NCBI GenBank assembly: GCA_965222725.1
Contig: OZ244969.1
Span: forward strand, 2,852,001-2,916,000
From: GCA-2748575 sp965222725
GTDB taxonomy: Bacteria; Pseudomonadota; Gammaproteobacteria; Pseudomonadales; Ketobacteraceae
DNA length: 64,000 nucleotides
Direction: 5' to 3'
Shown here: one piece after another, positions 42,812-52,531 of the stretch
Layout: every line of letters starts with the position of its first letter
How positions within the stretch are numbered: the first letter of the stretch is position 1
Position numbers and translations under genes: made by a program
Notes under the pieces: model-generated
What the model saw: the letters and a program-made list of their open reading frames with translations, nothing else
Database searches by the model: none
Told to the model about the DNA's origin: nothing

Positions 42812-43216
42812 ATGGCAATCAGTTTCGATAAAGCATTAGGCGTTCATCAGTATGCAATGCAATTGCGTGCCCAGCGTTCTGAAGTGCTTGCCAATAATAT
42901 TGCGAACGCAGATACCCCGGGATACAAGGCCAGGGATTTTGATTTTCATTCGGTGCTGAAGGCCAAAATGGGCCAGCCGGGCGGTGACCTGCAAATGAAA
43001 ACCACCGATGCCGGGCACACCGCCAATATGCTGCAACCTGATGCAATTAACGGGCTCAAGTATCGCACGCCCAGCCAGCCTTCGATTGATGGCAATACGG
43101 TGGATATGCAGAAAGAGCGTGCTGAATACGCCCGTAATACTCTTGAATACCAGGCTGCTTTTACCTTTCTGAACAGCAAGGTAAAAGGGCTTAAATCAGC
43201 GATACGGGGAGAATAA
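42812..43216 (+). CDS. flgB: Flagellar proximal rod protein FlgB
   Basis: A 134-residue rod protein from ATG 42812 with AGAGG ten bases upstream; earlier in-frame codons overlap the promoter region. It has the family segment LRAQRSEVLANNIANADTPGYKARDFDF. It polymerises with FlgC, FlgF and FlgG into the rod across the periplasm and lacks a cleavable signal because it is exported by the flagellar apparatus. First gene of the operon, six bases before flgC. Confidence 0.93.
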   Translation: MAISFDKALGVHQYAMQLRAQRSEVLANNIANADTPGYKARDFDFHSVLKAKMGQPGGDLQMKTTDAGHTANMLQPDAINGLKYRTPSQPSIDGNTVDMQKERAEYARNTLEYQAAFTFLNSKVKGLKSAIRGE

Positions 43217-43221
43217 TCATC

Positions 43222-43668
43222 ATGGGATTAATGAACGTATTTGATATCGCTGGCAGTGGCATGAGTGCCCAGACCGTTCGCCTGAACACCACCGCATCCA
43301 ACATTGCCAATGCCGAAAGCGTGGCCACCAATGGTGAAGACACCTACCGCGCCCGCCAGCCGGTGTTTGCCGCTCAGATGCAGTCGGCCATGCGCGGTGG
43401 TTCGCCCTTTTCCGCCAGTGAGCAGGGCCTTACCGCCGGCAAGGGTGTGCAGGTGCTGGGTGTGGTAGAAAGCGATGCCCCTTACCAGATGCGCTACGAA
43501 CCCGGGCATCCGTACGCTGACGACAACGGTTATGTAAAGTATCCCAATGTGAATGTGGTGGAAGAAATGACGAACATGATCAGTGCATCCCGTTCATTTC
43601 AAACCAACGCAGACATGATGAGCACAGCAAAGAAAATGATGGAACAAGCGCTTGCGCTTGGCCAGTAA
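43222..43668 (+). CDS. flgC: Flagellar proximal rod protein FlgC
   Basis: A 148-residue rod protein. VFDIAGSGMSAQTVRLNTTASNIANAESVA is the N-terminal rod motif and the C-terminal VKYPNVNVVEEMTNMISASRSFQTNADMMSTAKKMMEQALALGQ the matching partner helix found in all rod and hook proteins. Translation is coupled to flgB, with a GGGGAGA ribosome site. Function as for the rod in general. Confidence 0.94.
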   Translation: MGLMNVFDIAGSGMSAQTVRLNTTASNIANAESVATNGEDTYRARQPVFAAQMQSAMRGGSPFSASEQGLTAGKGVQVLGVVESDAPYQMRYEPGHPYADDNGYVKYPNVNVVEEMTNMISASRSFQTNADMMSTAKKMMEQALALGQ

Positions 43669-43682
43669 AAGGGGATTAGACA

Positions 43683-44363
43683 ATGGCTTCCGTTAATGGT
43701 GTAAATCAAAACAATGTTCTTTCGGACCTGTCCATCAAAGACAAGCCCACCAAGAACGAGGAAACCGAAAAAGACATGTTCATGCGCCTGATGCTGGCGC
43801 AACTGGAAAACCAGAACCCCCTGGATCCCAAAGACGGCGCGGAGTTTGTCAGCCAGCTGGCGGAATTCAGTACCCTGGAAGGGATCGGCAATATCAATAA
43901 TTCCATCCAGGATATTGGCGGCATGTACCGTTCTTCCCAGGCACTGCAGGCCACCACGCTGGTGGGCCGGGATGTGCTGCTGGATTCCAACGAAGTCTAT
44001 TTTGATTCTGCCAATGCAGTGACCGGCGTGATCAAGGCACCGGGTGAATCGGCCCTGGATGCGAAAGTGACCATTACGGATGCTACCGGTCAGGTGGTGC
44101 GTACCGAATCCCTGGGTAATCTGCCGGGTGATGAGGATACGCCCTTTGCCTGGGATGGGGCGGACAACGACGGCAATCCTTTGCCGCCCGGCAAATACAC
44201 CATTGAGGTGAATGGGCGGGTAGCCAATGAAATTGAAGCACTCAGTGTGAATACCCACGCACGGGTGAGCAGTGTCAGCATTGTCAACGCCCAGGGCGAC
44301 ATGATGCTGAACCTGAACGGTTTGGGTCAGATCAGTTCGAACGAAATCAAAGAAGTCAGATAA
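43683..44363 (+). CDS. flgD: Flagellar hook-capping protein FlgD
   Basis: A 226-residue hook cap. The N-terminal segment EETEKDMFMRLMLAQLENQNPLDPKDGAEFVSQLAEFSTLEGI is the family hallmark. The central part has the FLG_Ig/Tudor-like region including the VTITDATGQVVRTESLGNLPGDEDTPFAWDG stretch. The cap sits on the growing hook and orders FlgE subunits, being discarded at completion. It is 14 bases after flgC. Confidence 0.92.
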   Translation: MASVNGVNQNNVLSDLSIKDKPTKNEETEKDMFMRLMLAQLENQNPLDPKDGAEFVSQLAEFSTLEGIGNINNSIQDIGGMYRSSQALQATTLVGRDVLLDSNEVYFDSANAVTGVIKAPGESALDAKVTITDATGQVVRTESLGNLPGDEDTPFAWDGADNDGNPLPPGKYTIEVNGRVANEIEALSVNTHARVSSVSIVNAQGDMMLNLNGLGQISSNEIKEVR

Positions 44364-44385
44364 CAGAAGTAGTCAGGAGAAGGTT

Positions 44386-45723
44386 ATGTCATTCAATACA
44401 GCACTGAGCGGCTTGAATGCAGCGCAATCAGATCTTAGCGTTACCAGTAACAACATCGCCAACGTATCCACCACTGGCTTCAAGGAGTCGCGGGCGGAGT
44501 TTGGGGATATTTATGCAAACTCCACCTTTGGCAACAGCAACACAGCCATTGGTGCGGGCGTGCTGTTACAGTCAGTCACCCAGCAGTTTAATCAGGGTAA
44601 CCTGGATTTTACATCTAATACGCTGGATTTTGCGGTCAGTGGTGAAGGCTTCTTCGTGCTGTCGCCCAACCAGACCAGCAGTGAAAGGGTGTTTACCCGG
44701 GCCGGTGCCTTCGGGGTGAATGAGAGTGGCCAGGTGGTGAATTCCTCCGGGCAATTGCTGCAGGTGTTCCCGGTAAACTCCGACGGCAGTGTGGCGGCGA
44801 CGTCTTTAAGCAGTACCATTCCGTTGCGGTTACCGGAATCAGCCGGTACCCCTCAGTCTACTTCTGAAGTGGAAATGGGTATTAACCTGCCGGCCAATGC
44901 CTCGGCACTGGATGTGACGGCGTTTGATCCGACGGCGCCCAATACTTATTCCGCATCTACTTCGGTGAATGTATTTGATTCACTGGGTGATACCCATATC
45001 GCTACCACATATTTTGTGAAGGATAATGCGACCTCTAACAACTGGGCCATGTTTACCTATGTTGATGGTGATCCCGTGGATGTCAGTGGTGGCACAGCGG
45101 ATACGGTAGTTCCCCCGCGGTGGCCGGCTTATGCGCAAGTGACTTTCGATGCGGTGGGGGCCTTCCAGTCCACAACTCCGGCTGTCATTCAAACCATTGA
45201 GCTGGGTGACCCTGCGCTCACCACCAGCGGTAACGGTGCCAACGTTGGTACTTATGGTAATGGTCAGGATCCGGATCAACAGATCATTTTTGATTTATCA
45301 AATAACACACCCACGCAGTTTGCGTCGCCTTTTACGGTGAACAGCCTGAGCCAGGATGGTTTTTCCATCGGCCGTTTATCCGGTCTGGATGTGAGTGATA
45401 CCGGTGTAGTTCGCGCCACTTATACCAATGGTCAGACAGAGGCGGTGGGTAAAGTGGCATTGGCGCGATTCGCCAATCCGCAGGGCTTGTCGCAGGTCAG
45501 TAACACATCCTGGGCAGCTACCACTGATTCCGGTGATCCTCTGGCCGGGGAGGCAGGCACCTCAAGTTTTGGTCTGATACAGGGGGGCGCCCTTGAGCTG
45601 TCCAACGTGGATCTGACACAGGAACTGGTGAGCCTGATTACCTCGCAACGGAATTTCCAGGCAAACGCCAAGTCCATTGAAACCTTTAATGCGATAACCC
45701 AGACCATTATTCAGATTCGATAA
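44386..45723 (+). CDS. flgE: Flagellar hook protein FlgE
   Basis: A 445-residue hook subunit: N-terminal SFNTALSGLNAAQSDLSVTSNNIANVSTTGFKESRAEF, variable middle that forms the outer domains, and C-terminal VDLTQELVSLITSQRNFQANAKSIETFNAITQTIIQI. It polymerises into the curved hook. Length is close to the usual 400-450. A terminator follows 20 bases later, ending the first operon, after which flgF has its own sigma54 promoter. Confidence 0.95.
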   Translation: MSFNTALSGLNAAQSDLSVTSNNIANVSTTGFKESRAEFGDIYANSTFGNSNTAIGAGVLLQSVTQQFNQGNLDFTSNTLDFAVSGEGFFVLSPNQTSSERVFTRAGAFGVNESGQVVNSSGQLLQVFPVNSDGSVAATSLSSTIPLRLPESAGTPQSTSEVEMGINLPANASALDVTAFDPTAPNTYSASTSVNVFDSLGDTHIATTYFVKDNATSNNWAMFTYVDGDPVDVSGGTADTVVPPRWPAYAQVTFDAVGAFQSTTPAVIQTIELGDPALTTSGNGANVGTYGNGQDPDQQIIFDLSNNTPTQFASPFTVNSLSQDGFSIGRLSGLDVSDTGVVRATYTNGQTEAVGKVALARFANPQGLSQVSNTSWAATTDSGDPLAGEAGTSSFGLIQGGALELSNVDLTQELVSLITSQRNFQANAKSIETFNAITQTIIQIR

Positions 45724-45742
45724 AGCTCTCTCTCGTCTGAAG

Positions 45743-45774
45743 CGCAGCGTCTTGAAGGCGCTGCGATTTTTTTT
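45743..45774 (+). terminator. Terminator of the flgBCDE operon
   Basis: CGCAGCG (45743-45749), 9-base loop, CGCTGCG (45759-45765), then A and eight T. Placed 20 bases after flgE, separating it from flgF. Confidence 0.88.
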
Positions 45775-45815
45775 ATTCTATGTCCCACCTTTATTCTGTT
45801 CCGTCTGTGCCACAT

Positions 45816-45831
45816 TGGCACTGCCCTTGCA
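45816..45831 (+). promoter_or_regulatory. Sigma54 promoter of flgF and following genes
   Basis: TGGCAC-TGCCC-TTGCA matches the -24/-12 consensus exactly. It lies 55 bases before the flgF ATG and just behind the flgE terminator, so flgFGHIJKL form an independent sigma54 operon. Confidence 0.88.
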
Positions 45832-45886
45832 ATAACTACTATTAAATCCAATTCTCGTCTGAATTTTTGACGCTGAGAGCAAACCT

Positions 45887-46624
45887 ATGGACAAGTTATT
45901 ATACGTGGCAATGACCGGTGCCCGGGAGGCCCTGACCTCCCAGACCAACCATGCCAATAATCTGGCAAACGTTTCCACCACTGGTTTCAAGTCTGACTTT
46001 AATCAGTTCCGTTCCATGACGGTTTACGGTGAAACCTTTCCGTCGCGGGTATACGCCATGAATGAGCGCCCCGGTACCGATATGTCCCAGGGTGGTTTTA
46101 TTACCACGTCCCGTGATCTGGATGTTGCCATCAAGGGTGATGGCTGGCTGGCAGTGCAAATGCCCAATGGCGAAGAAGCCTATACCCGGGCCGGCGATTT
46201 AACACGGGATGTTGACGGCACCCTTACCACAGGCAGCGGTTTGCCGGTGATGGGCAATGGTGGACCCATTGTTCTGCCGGAATTCGAAACCATCGAAATC
46301 GGTATGGACGGCACCATTTCCATTCGTGGTCTGGGCGAAGAAGCGCTTGCCATTACCCAGATCGACCGACTCAAGCTGGTAAACCCCGGTAATGAAAACC
46401 TGGTGAAACGGGAAGATGGCCTGTTTCACATGCGGGAAGGTGGCGAAGCCGACTTTGACGCCGAAGTGCAGGTGGTGCATGGCATGCTGGAAAGCTCCAA
46501 CGTGAATGCCGTTGGGGAGCTCACCGAAGTGATTGCTGCCAGCCGCCTGTTCGAGCTCAACGTTAAAATGATGAAGAATGCAAAAGATAACGATGAATCC
46601 GCGGCAAGAATATTGCACGGATAA
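45887..46624 (+). CDS. flgF: Flagellar proximal rod protein FlgF
   Basis: A 245-residue rod protein with the flgEFG pattern: LYVAMTGAREALTSQTNHANNLANVSTTGFKSDF at the N terminus, the FlgE/F/G-like central domain (VAIKGDGWLAVQMPNGEEAYTRAGDL) and the closing VVHGMLESSNVNAVGELTEVIAASRLFELNVKMMKNAKDNDESAARIL. It links the proximal rod to FlgG. First gene after the sigma54 promoter, 60 bases before flgG. Confidence 0.94.
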   Translation: MDKLLYVAMTGAREALTSQTNHANNLANVSTTGFKSDFNQFRSMTVYGETFPSRVYAMNERPGTDMSQGGFITTSRDLDVAIKGDGWLAVQMPNGEEAYTRAGDLTRDVDGTLTTGSGLPVMGNGGPIVLPEFETIEIGMDGTISIRGLGEEALAITQIDRLKLVNPGNENLVKREDGLFHMREGGEADFDAEVQVVHGMLESSNVNAVGELTEVIAASRLFELNVKMMKNAKDNDESAARILHG

Positions 46625-46684
46625 CACTAACGATTGAAGAAAGCCTTCGGGCGACTCATAAGACAGTAACTTGAGGAGAAAATC

Positions 46685-47470
46685 ATGCACGCATCGCTTT
46701 GGGTAAGTAAGTCGGGGTTGAGTGCACAGGATTTGAAACTGAACACCATTTCAAACAACCTGGCCAACGTATCCACCACCGGCTTCAAGCGTGATCGCGC
46801 AGTGTTCCAGGATCTGCTGTATCAGATTGACCGCCAGCCGGGTGGCCAGTCTTCTCAGAACACGGAGCTGCCATCCGGTTTGCAACTGGGTACCGGTGTG
46901 CGAACCGTTGCCACCCAGAAACAGCATACCATGGGTAATCTGGAAGTGACCGAACAGGCTCTGGATATGGCCGTGAATGGTCGTGGCTTTTTTCAGATCC
47001 TGATGCCCGATGGCCAGATTCATTACACCCGTGATGGCCGTTTTCAGTTGGATGCCAATGGCGCCCTGGTGAACTCCGCCGGTTTGCCGCTGGAACCGGC
47101 CATAGAAGTTCCGGAAGGCACATCATCCATAACTATCGGCTCTGACGGGGTTGTTTCGGTGGTGGATGCCGCCACGGGAACCCAGACCCAGGTAGGCAAC
47201 ATTCAGCTGGCAGATTTTATTAATCCTTCCGGTCTTGAAGCCGTAGGTGGCAACCTGTTCCGCGAAACTGCTGCCAGCGGTGCGGTACGCCAGGCCAACC
47301 CGGGCACTGAAGGTATGGGTTCTGTGTTGCAGGGTTCCATCGAAAGTTCCAACGTGAATGTGGTGGAAGAACTGGTGAACATGATCGAAACCCAGCGGGC
47401 CTACGAAATGAATTCCAAAGTGATCGCTGCAGTGGATCAGATGCTGCAATTCGTGGGTCAAACATTATAG
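46685..47470 (+). CDS. flgG: Flagellar distal rod protein FlgG
   Basis: A 261-residue distal rod subunit, the usual length. The segments SLWVSKSGLSAQDLKLNTISNNLANVSTTGFKRDRAVFQDLLYQ and MAVNGRGFFQILMPDGQIHYTRDGRF are typical, as is the end SSNVNVVEELVNMIETQRAYEMNSKVIAAVDQMLQFVGQTL. FlgG builds the distal rod and passes through the P and L rings. A GAGGAG ribosome site precedes it. Confidence 0.95.
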   Translation: MHASLWVSKSGLSAQDLKLNTISNNLANVSTTGFKRDRAVFQDLLYQIDRQPGGQSSQNTELPSGLQLGTGVRTVATQKQHTMGNLEVTEQALDMAVNGRGFFQILMPDGQIHYTRDGRFQLDANGALVNSAGLPLEPAIEVPEGTSSITIGSDGVVSVVDAATGTQTQVGNIQLADFINPSGLEAVGGNLFRETAASGAVRQANPGTEGMGSVLQGSIESSNVNVVEELVNMIETQRAYEMNSKVIAAVDQMLQFVGQTL

Positions 47471-47509
47471 ATAGTGGTTTCTGAAAGACGTTGCCGGAAG
47501 AGGTTGGTT

Positions 47510-48211
47510 ATGAAACAGCTCATCGTATTCAGTTTTAGTTTGCTGCTGGCGCAGTTGATGGGCTGTGCCACCAATGAACCTCGCCCGGGTGATCCCCGCT
47601 ATGCGCCGGTGTTTCCCGTTACCCAGCAGCCGGCACCACAAACGGAAGGTTCTATTTATGCCGCCGGTGGTGGTGTCAGTTTGTGGGAGGATCAGCGTGC
47701 AAGAAGAGTAGGGGATATCCTCACCATCTTGCTGGATGAAAGAACCACGTCAAAAAAATCCAGCAGTACAGAGACTACCAAAAACGACGAGAACGCCATG
47801 TCGGTAGGGTCTTTACTCGGCACCACACCATCCACCAACATTCCCTTTATCGGCTCCAATTCTGATCTGACACTCAATAGCCAGACCACCAATGAGCGGG
47901 AATTTGAAGGCGAAGCAGCAGCGGATCAAAGCAACCAGCTTATTGGCAGCATTACTGTAACAGTGACCAATGTTATGCCCAGTGGTGTCATGATGGTTCG
48001 GGGTGAAAAGTGGATGACGCTTACACGCGGGTCTGAATTTATACGTATTGAGGGGATGGTCCGGCCGTCCGATATCGGCCCTGACAATACAGTACCGTCC
48101 AACCGTATAGCCGATGCCCGGATTACCTACAGTGAAACCGGTGAGCTGGCGGATTCCAACCGTAAAGGCTGGCTGTCAAAATTCTTTAGCAGCCCGGCGT
48201 GGCCGTTTTAA
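47510..48211 (+). CDS. flgH: Flagellar L-ring lipoprotein FlgH
   Basis: A 233-residue outer-membrane lipoprotein from ATG 47510, with AGAGG six bases upstream. The open frame begins earlier but only this start yields the signal KQLIVFSFSLLLAQLMGC with lipobox LMGC. The mature part shows the FlgH pattern SLWEDQRARRVGDILTILLDERTTSKKSSS and GMVRPSDIGPDNTVPSNRIADARITYSETGELADSNRKGWLSKFF. It forms the L ring in the outer membrane. Confidence 0.94.
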   Translation: MKQLIVFSFSLLLAQLMGCATNEPRPGDPRYAPVFPVTQQPAPQTEGSIYAAGGGVSLWEDQRARRVGDILTILLDERTTSKKSSSTETTKNDENAMSVGSLLGTTPSTNIPFIGSNSDLTLNSQTTNEREFEGEAAADQSNQLIGSITVTVTNVMPSGVMMVRGEKWMTLTRGSEFIRIEGMVRPSDIGPDNTVPSNRIADARITYSETGELADSNRKGWLSKFFSSPAWPF

Positions 48212-48231
48212 TCAGCATACGAGAGAAGATC

Positions 48232-49338
48232 ATGAAAAGGCTTATCAGGTGTTTTGCGTTACTGTTGGCCGTAGGGATATCACCCATAGCCTTGGCGGAC
48301 CGTATCAAGGATATTGCTGACCTTCAGGGTGTTCGTGATAACCAGTTGCTGGGCTATGGCCTGGTGGTGGGTTTGAACGGCACCGGCGACAAGGCCAACA
48401 GTGGCCATTTCACCTCACAGACGTTCCGTAACATGATGGAACAGTTTGGTATCCGGGTTCCTCAGGGCGTTGATCCCAAACTGAAAAACGTGGCCGCAGT
48501 ATCCATTCATGCCACCTTGCCGCCGTTTTCCAAACCGGGCCAGTCGATTGATATTACGGTGTCGTCTATTGGTAATGCCTCCAGCTTGCGGGGCGGCAGC
48601 CTGTTAATGACTCCGCTGCGCGGAGCAGACGGTAAGGTGTATGCCATTGCCCAGGGTGATTTGGTGGTCGGCGGTTTTGGGGCAGAAGGATCGGACGGTT
48701 CGCGGATTACGGTGAATGTCCCCAGTGTGGGCCGTATACCCAATGGCGCTACCATTGAGCTGGCGGCGCCCAACCCCTTTCTGCAAATGGATGTATTGAC
48801 CTTTAACCTGCGCACACCGGACTTTACCACGGCAAAACGGGTTACCGACCAGATTAACCGGTTACTGGGCCCGGGCGTTGCCCGTTCCATGGATGCCACC
48901 TCCATCGTGGTAGCGTCGCCCAAGGATCCGTCGCAACGGGTTACCTTTTTGTCGGTGTTGGAAAACCTTGAAATCCAGCCGGCCGAACCGTCCGCCAAAA
49001 TTATTATCAATTCCCGCACCGGTACCATTGTGATCGGGCAGAACGTAAAAGTATCCCCGGCGGCGGTCAGCCACGGCAATCTGACAGTGACCATTTCCGA
49101 GAAGAAGAATGTTACCCAGCCAGAAGCCTTTGCCGGGGGCGATACCGTGGTAACGCCTGAATCACAGGTGGATATTGTGCAGGACAATAACCGTATGTTC
49201 TTGTTTGAACCCGGTGTGAGCCTGGATGAAATTGTCCGGGCCGTTAACCGCGTAGGTGCGGCCCCCGGTGATTTGATGGCGATACTGGAAGCCCTCAAGC
49301 AAGCCGGTGCACTGCGGGCTGAACTGGTCGTGATCTGA
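48232..49338 (+). CDS. flgI: Flagellar P-ring protein FlgI
   Basis: A 368-residue periplasmic protein from ATG 48232. The Sec signal KRLIRCFALLLAVGISPIALA is followed by DRIKDIADLQGVRDNQLLGYGLVVGLNGTGDK, the family start. SIHATLPPFSKPGQSIDITVSSIGNASSLRGG and the C-terminal GVSLDEIVRAVNRVGAAPGDLMAILEALKQAGALRAELVVI are typical. It forms the P ring in peptidoglycan with help from FlgA. flgJ begins ten bases later. Confidence 0.95.
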   Translation: MKRLIRCFALLLAVGISPIALADRIKDIADLQGVRDNQLLGYGLVVGLNGTGDKANSGHFTSQTFRNMMEQFGIRVPQGVDPKLKNVAAVSIHATLPPFSKPGQSIDITVSSIGNASSLRGGSLLMTPLRGADGKVYAIAQGDLVVGGFGAEGSDGSRITVNVPSVGRIPNGATIELAAPNPFLQMDVLTFNLRTPDFTTAKRVTDQINRLLGPGVARSMDATSIVVASPKDPSQRVTFLSVLENLEIQPAEPSAKIIINSRTGTIVIGQNVKVSPAAVSHGNLTVTISEKKNVTQPEAFAGGDTVVTPESQVDIVQDNNRMFLFEPGVSLDEIVRAVNRVGAAPGDLMAILEALKQAGALRAELVVI

Positions 49339-49348
49339 GTGTTGCCCC

Positions 49349-50413
49349 ATGATTGAGAACAAAACCCTCGGTTCCGACGTTTACACGGATTTCAGCGGTT
49401 TTGAATCCATGCGTAAAGCTGCCCGGGCTAACAGCCCGGAAGCGGTCGGCGCAGTTGCCAAGCAACTGGAAGGCATGTTTCTGAACATGATGCTGTCCAG
49501 TATGCGTGAAGCAAACCAACTCTTTAACGAAGACAGCCTGCTCAGCTCCAAGGAAGTTCGCTTTTATCAGCAAATGCTGGATCAGCAGCTCAGCACCACG
49601 CTGAGCGAAGGCAAGGGCCTGGGGCTGGCGGAAACCATCAAGCGGCAACTGTCTGCCGTTCAGGAGCGGCGTTACGATCCCGATGCGGTTGATCAACAGA
49701 GCCCTGACGGAAGGGAGCCGAATGCACCACAGGGCCAGCCTCTGCAAGCTGATCAACCGGGGTTATCCGTTGAGCGCTACCGAGTGATGGCGTTGCCGCC
49801 GGTCAGCCAATCTGTTCCTGTTCAGGATAATACCGATAGCGTTCTCATTGCTCCCGTTCAGCAGGCAGCGGAATCTGGTGACGTTGAGCAAACGGATTTC
49901 TCGCCGCTGTCCCCCGGTGAATTTGTTGAGCAGATTCTGCCGTTTGCCCGGCGCAGTGCCGAAGAGCTGGGTATTCCGGTTGAAAGCATTGTTGCTCAGG
50001 CGGCCCTGGAAACCGGTTGGGGACAATACCTGATGAAGCATGATGACGGTCGTCATGCATTCAATTTCTTTGGCATTAAAGCCGGCAACGACTGGCAGGG
50101 CGACAAAGTGGATGTCATGACAGTGGAATACCGGAATGGAATTGCCGCTAAAGAGACTGCCGCTTTCCGCTCTTATGCCACTATGGATGAGGCCTTCCAG
50201 GACTACACCCGGTTTTTATCGCAAAAAGAACGCTATCAGCCCGCGTTGCAATCCGTTCGGGAAAACCAGGATGCAAAATCCTGGGGCAATCACCTGCAAC
50301 TGGCAGGTTATGCTACCGATCCAAATTATGGCAAGAAGATTGCAAGTATCGTGTCGAGGCTTCAAAAAGATGGCGCTTCACAGGAAAAGCTCACTCTATC
50401 AAGAGCGCCCTAG
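49349..50413 (+). CDS. flgJ: Rod cap and peptidoglycan hydrolase FlgJ
   Basis: A 354-residue bifunctional protein, somewhat longer than the E. coli one. The N-terminal rod-scaffold domain (about 1-110; VAKQLEGMFLNMMLSSMREANQLFNEDSLLSSKEVRFYQQMLDQQL) is followed by a Pro/Gln-rich linker (about 115-185) and a glucosaminidase-like domain (ILPFARRSAEELGIPVESIVAQAALETGWGQYLM, with FNFFGIKAG). The hydrolase opens the wall for the rod. The catalytic glutamate is in AALETGWG. The linker is the main length difference from model proteins. Confidence 0.94.
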   Translation: MIENKTLGSDVYTDFSGFESMRKAARANSPEAVGAVAKQLEGMFLNMMLSSMREANQLFNEDSLLSSKEVRFYQQMLDQQLSTTLSEGKGLGLAETIKRQLSAVQERRYDPDAVDQQSPDGREPNAPQGQPLQADQPGLSVERYRVMALPPVSQSVPVQDNTDSVLIAPVQQAAESGDVEQTDFSPLSPGEFVEQILPFARRSAEELGIPVESIVAQAALETGWGQYLMKHDDGRHAFNFFGIKAGNDWQGDKVDVMTVEYRNGIAAKETAAFRSYATMDEAFQDYTRFLSQKERYQPALQSVRENQDAKSWGNHLQLAGYATDPNYGKKIASIVSRLQKDGASQEKLTLSRAP

Positions 50414-50478
50414 TTACATTCACAGCCAGTCTTTTTTCCGCCGGGTTTATTATCAACGTGTGATTTGCAGGTAAGCGT

Positions 50479-52521
50479 ATGCCAGATTTAACCAGCATTG
50501 CGTTAACAGGTTTGTCTGCCCATAAAACGGCACTGTCAACCACTGGCCACAACATTGCAAATGTGGACACGGAAGGCTATACCCGGCAGGTAACCACCTT
50601 TGATACTTTTCCCCCGGAAAAAGCCGGATCCGGGTATCTGGGTACCGGCGTTAAAATTTCCAATGTTAACCGGGTTACCAACCAGTTCGTTACCGATCAA
50701 TTGCGCCGAGACACCCAGAACAAAGAATCCTTTTCCGCTTACCATGAATTTGCCGTGCGTATCGATTCGTTACTGGGTGATGACGCCACGGCCGTTACGC
50801 CGACACTGATCAACTTTTTTAATGCCATTAATGATGTTTCCGATGATCCCGGGTCCATACCGGCAAGACAGGTGCTGCTCAGTGAAGGTGAGGCCCTGTC
50901 CAATCGCTTTACGTCTGTCTACGAGCAAATCAACTTTCAGAACAATGCGCTGAACCAGGAACTGGAAACAGTGGCATCCGGAATTACCGAGCTTGCCGCC
51001 GGCATTGCGGACCTTAATGAAGCCATAGGCGTAGCTGCTGCCAACCAGTTCAGTGGTGCCCCTAATGATTTGCTGGACAAACGGGATGAAGCAGTACGTC
51101 AGCTGTCTGAAATGATTGGCGTGAATGTGATTACCGAACAAAACGGTATGGTGAATATTTCCATCGGTAGTGGCCAGCCATTGGTGGTGGGAACCCAGTC
51201 CTTTACCGTAACAGCCCGCCGGGATGATTCCGGTATTGGGCGTAATCAGTTGTATCTGAGTACCGGTAATAACCAGCTGAATGTGACTGAGCAGGTATCC
51301 GGTGGCCGCGTGGGTGGCTTGCTGAATGTGCGTGACGAACTGATCGATCCGGTGTTCAACGAGATTGGCCGCCTGGCCATTGTGATATCCGATACCATCA
51401 ATCAGCAACATCAGCTGGGTATGGATCTGAACAACCGGATTGGCGGTCTGTTTTTCTCTGATATTAACGATCCAACTGCAGAAGCCTCTCGTATCGCGCC
51501 CAACACCAATAACACCGGTAACATGTCTATCTCTGTGACCATTGATGACACCTCGGCGCTGAGTAAAGATAATTACGAACTGCGTTACGACGGTACCTCC
51601 GGTAACTATAACCTGATTGAGCTGACCAACCGCACTACGGTGACAAGCTTTGCCGCCCCCACGACATTTCCTGCCACGGTATCCGTTGCGTCAGAAGGCT
51701 TCACGTTTAACTTTGATGTGGCGGATCCGGGAAATTTGCCTACCACCCATGCGGATGGCGATATCTTTATGGTAACGCCTACTCGCCTGGGGGCGTCGGA
51801 AGTCGGGGTAGAACTGAATTCCCCTAATCAGATTGCGGCCGCATTACCGGTGCGCGCCAACGTGTCCACCAGTAATTCCGGCAACGGTTTTGTGGAAGAG
51901 GTACAGGTAACTGATACCACAACAACGGATTTCACCACCACGGCGTTGCAACTGACGCCGCCGTACCGGGTGGTCTTTACGTCTTCCACCAGTTACGAAA
52001 TTCATGATCTGACGGATCCCAGCCTGGTACCTTCTGCCGGTACGTTGGTGGGCACAGGTACCTATGTTCCCAATCAATCCAATAACCTGCTGACAGATGC
52101 CAGTGTGGTACCCGCGCCCCTGGCCACCGGTTATGAAGTAGTAATGAACGGTGAACCGCAAACCGGTGATACGCTGGATCTTACCTATAACACAGGCGCT
52201 ATTAACGATAACCGCAACGCCTTGTTAATGGCCGACCTGCAACGTTCCAAAACCCTGTCCGGGGGAACAGCCACTTACCAGGATGCTTACAATCAGCTGG
52301 TAGGTGGTGTCGGTACCCGTACCCGGGATGCCCGCATCGGTGAAGAGGCCTCAGAAACGATTCTGCGGCAAACCAAAGCCCAGCGCGAATCCGTATCAGG
52401 GGTAAATCTTGACGAAGAAGCGGCAGATCTTATCCGCTTTCAGAATGCCTACCAGGCATCGGCCCGTGTTATTCAGATCAGCAGTGAACTGTTTGACACC
52501 ATTATAGCGTCGCTGGGTTGA
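50479..52521 (+). CDS. flgK: Flagellar hook-filament junction protein FlgK (HAP1)
   Basis: A 680-residue junction protein. N-terminal LTSIALTGLSAHKTALSTTGHNIANVDTEGYTRQ and C-terminal SVSGVNLDEEAADLIRFQNAYQASARVIQISSELFDTIIASLG are the polymerising coiled-coil ends. The middle, longer than in E. coli, carries beta-rich surface domains. It joins hook to filament and needs FlgN as chaperone. It is followed by flgL ten bases after its stop. Confidence 0.95.
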   Translation: MPDLTSIALTGLSAHKTALSTTGHNIANVDTEGYTRQVTTFDTFPPEKAGSGYLGTGVKISNVNRVTNQFVTDQLRRDTQNKESFSAYHEFAVRIDSLLGDDATAVTPTLINFFNAINDVSDDPGSIPARQVLLSEGEALSNRFTSVYEQINFQNNALNQELETVASGITELAAGIADLNEAIGVAAANQFSGAPNDLLDKRDEAVRQLSEMIGVNVITEQNGMVNISIGSGQPLVVGTQSFTVTARRDDSGIGRNQLYLSTGNNQLNVTEQVSGGRVGGLLNVRDELIDPVFNEIGRLAIVISDTINQQHQLGMDLNNRIGGLFFSDINDPTAEASRIAPNTNNTGNMSISVTIDDTSALSKDNYELRYDGTSGNYNLIELTNRTTVTSFAAPTTFPATVSVASEGFTFNFDVADPGNLPTTHADGDIFMVTPTRLGASEVGVELNSPNQIAAALPVRANVSTSNSGNGFVEEVQVTDTTTTDFTTTALQLTPPYRVVFTSSTSYEIHDLTDPSLVPSAGTLVGTGTYVPNQSNNLLTDASVVPAPLATGYEVVMNGEPQTGDTLDLTYNTGAINDNRNALLMADLQRSKTLSGGTATYQDAYNQLVGGVGTRTRDARIGEEASETILRQTKAQRESVSGVNLDEEAADLIRFQNAYQASARVIQISSELFDTIIASLG

Positions 52522-52531
52522 GGTAAGGGCC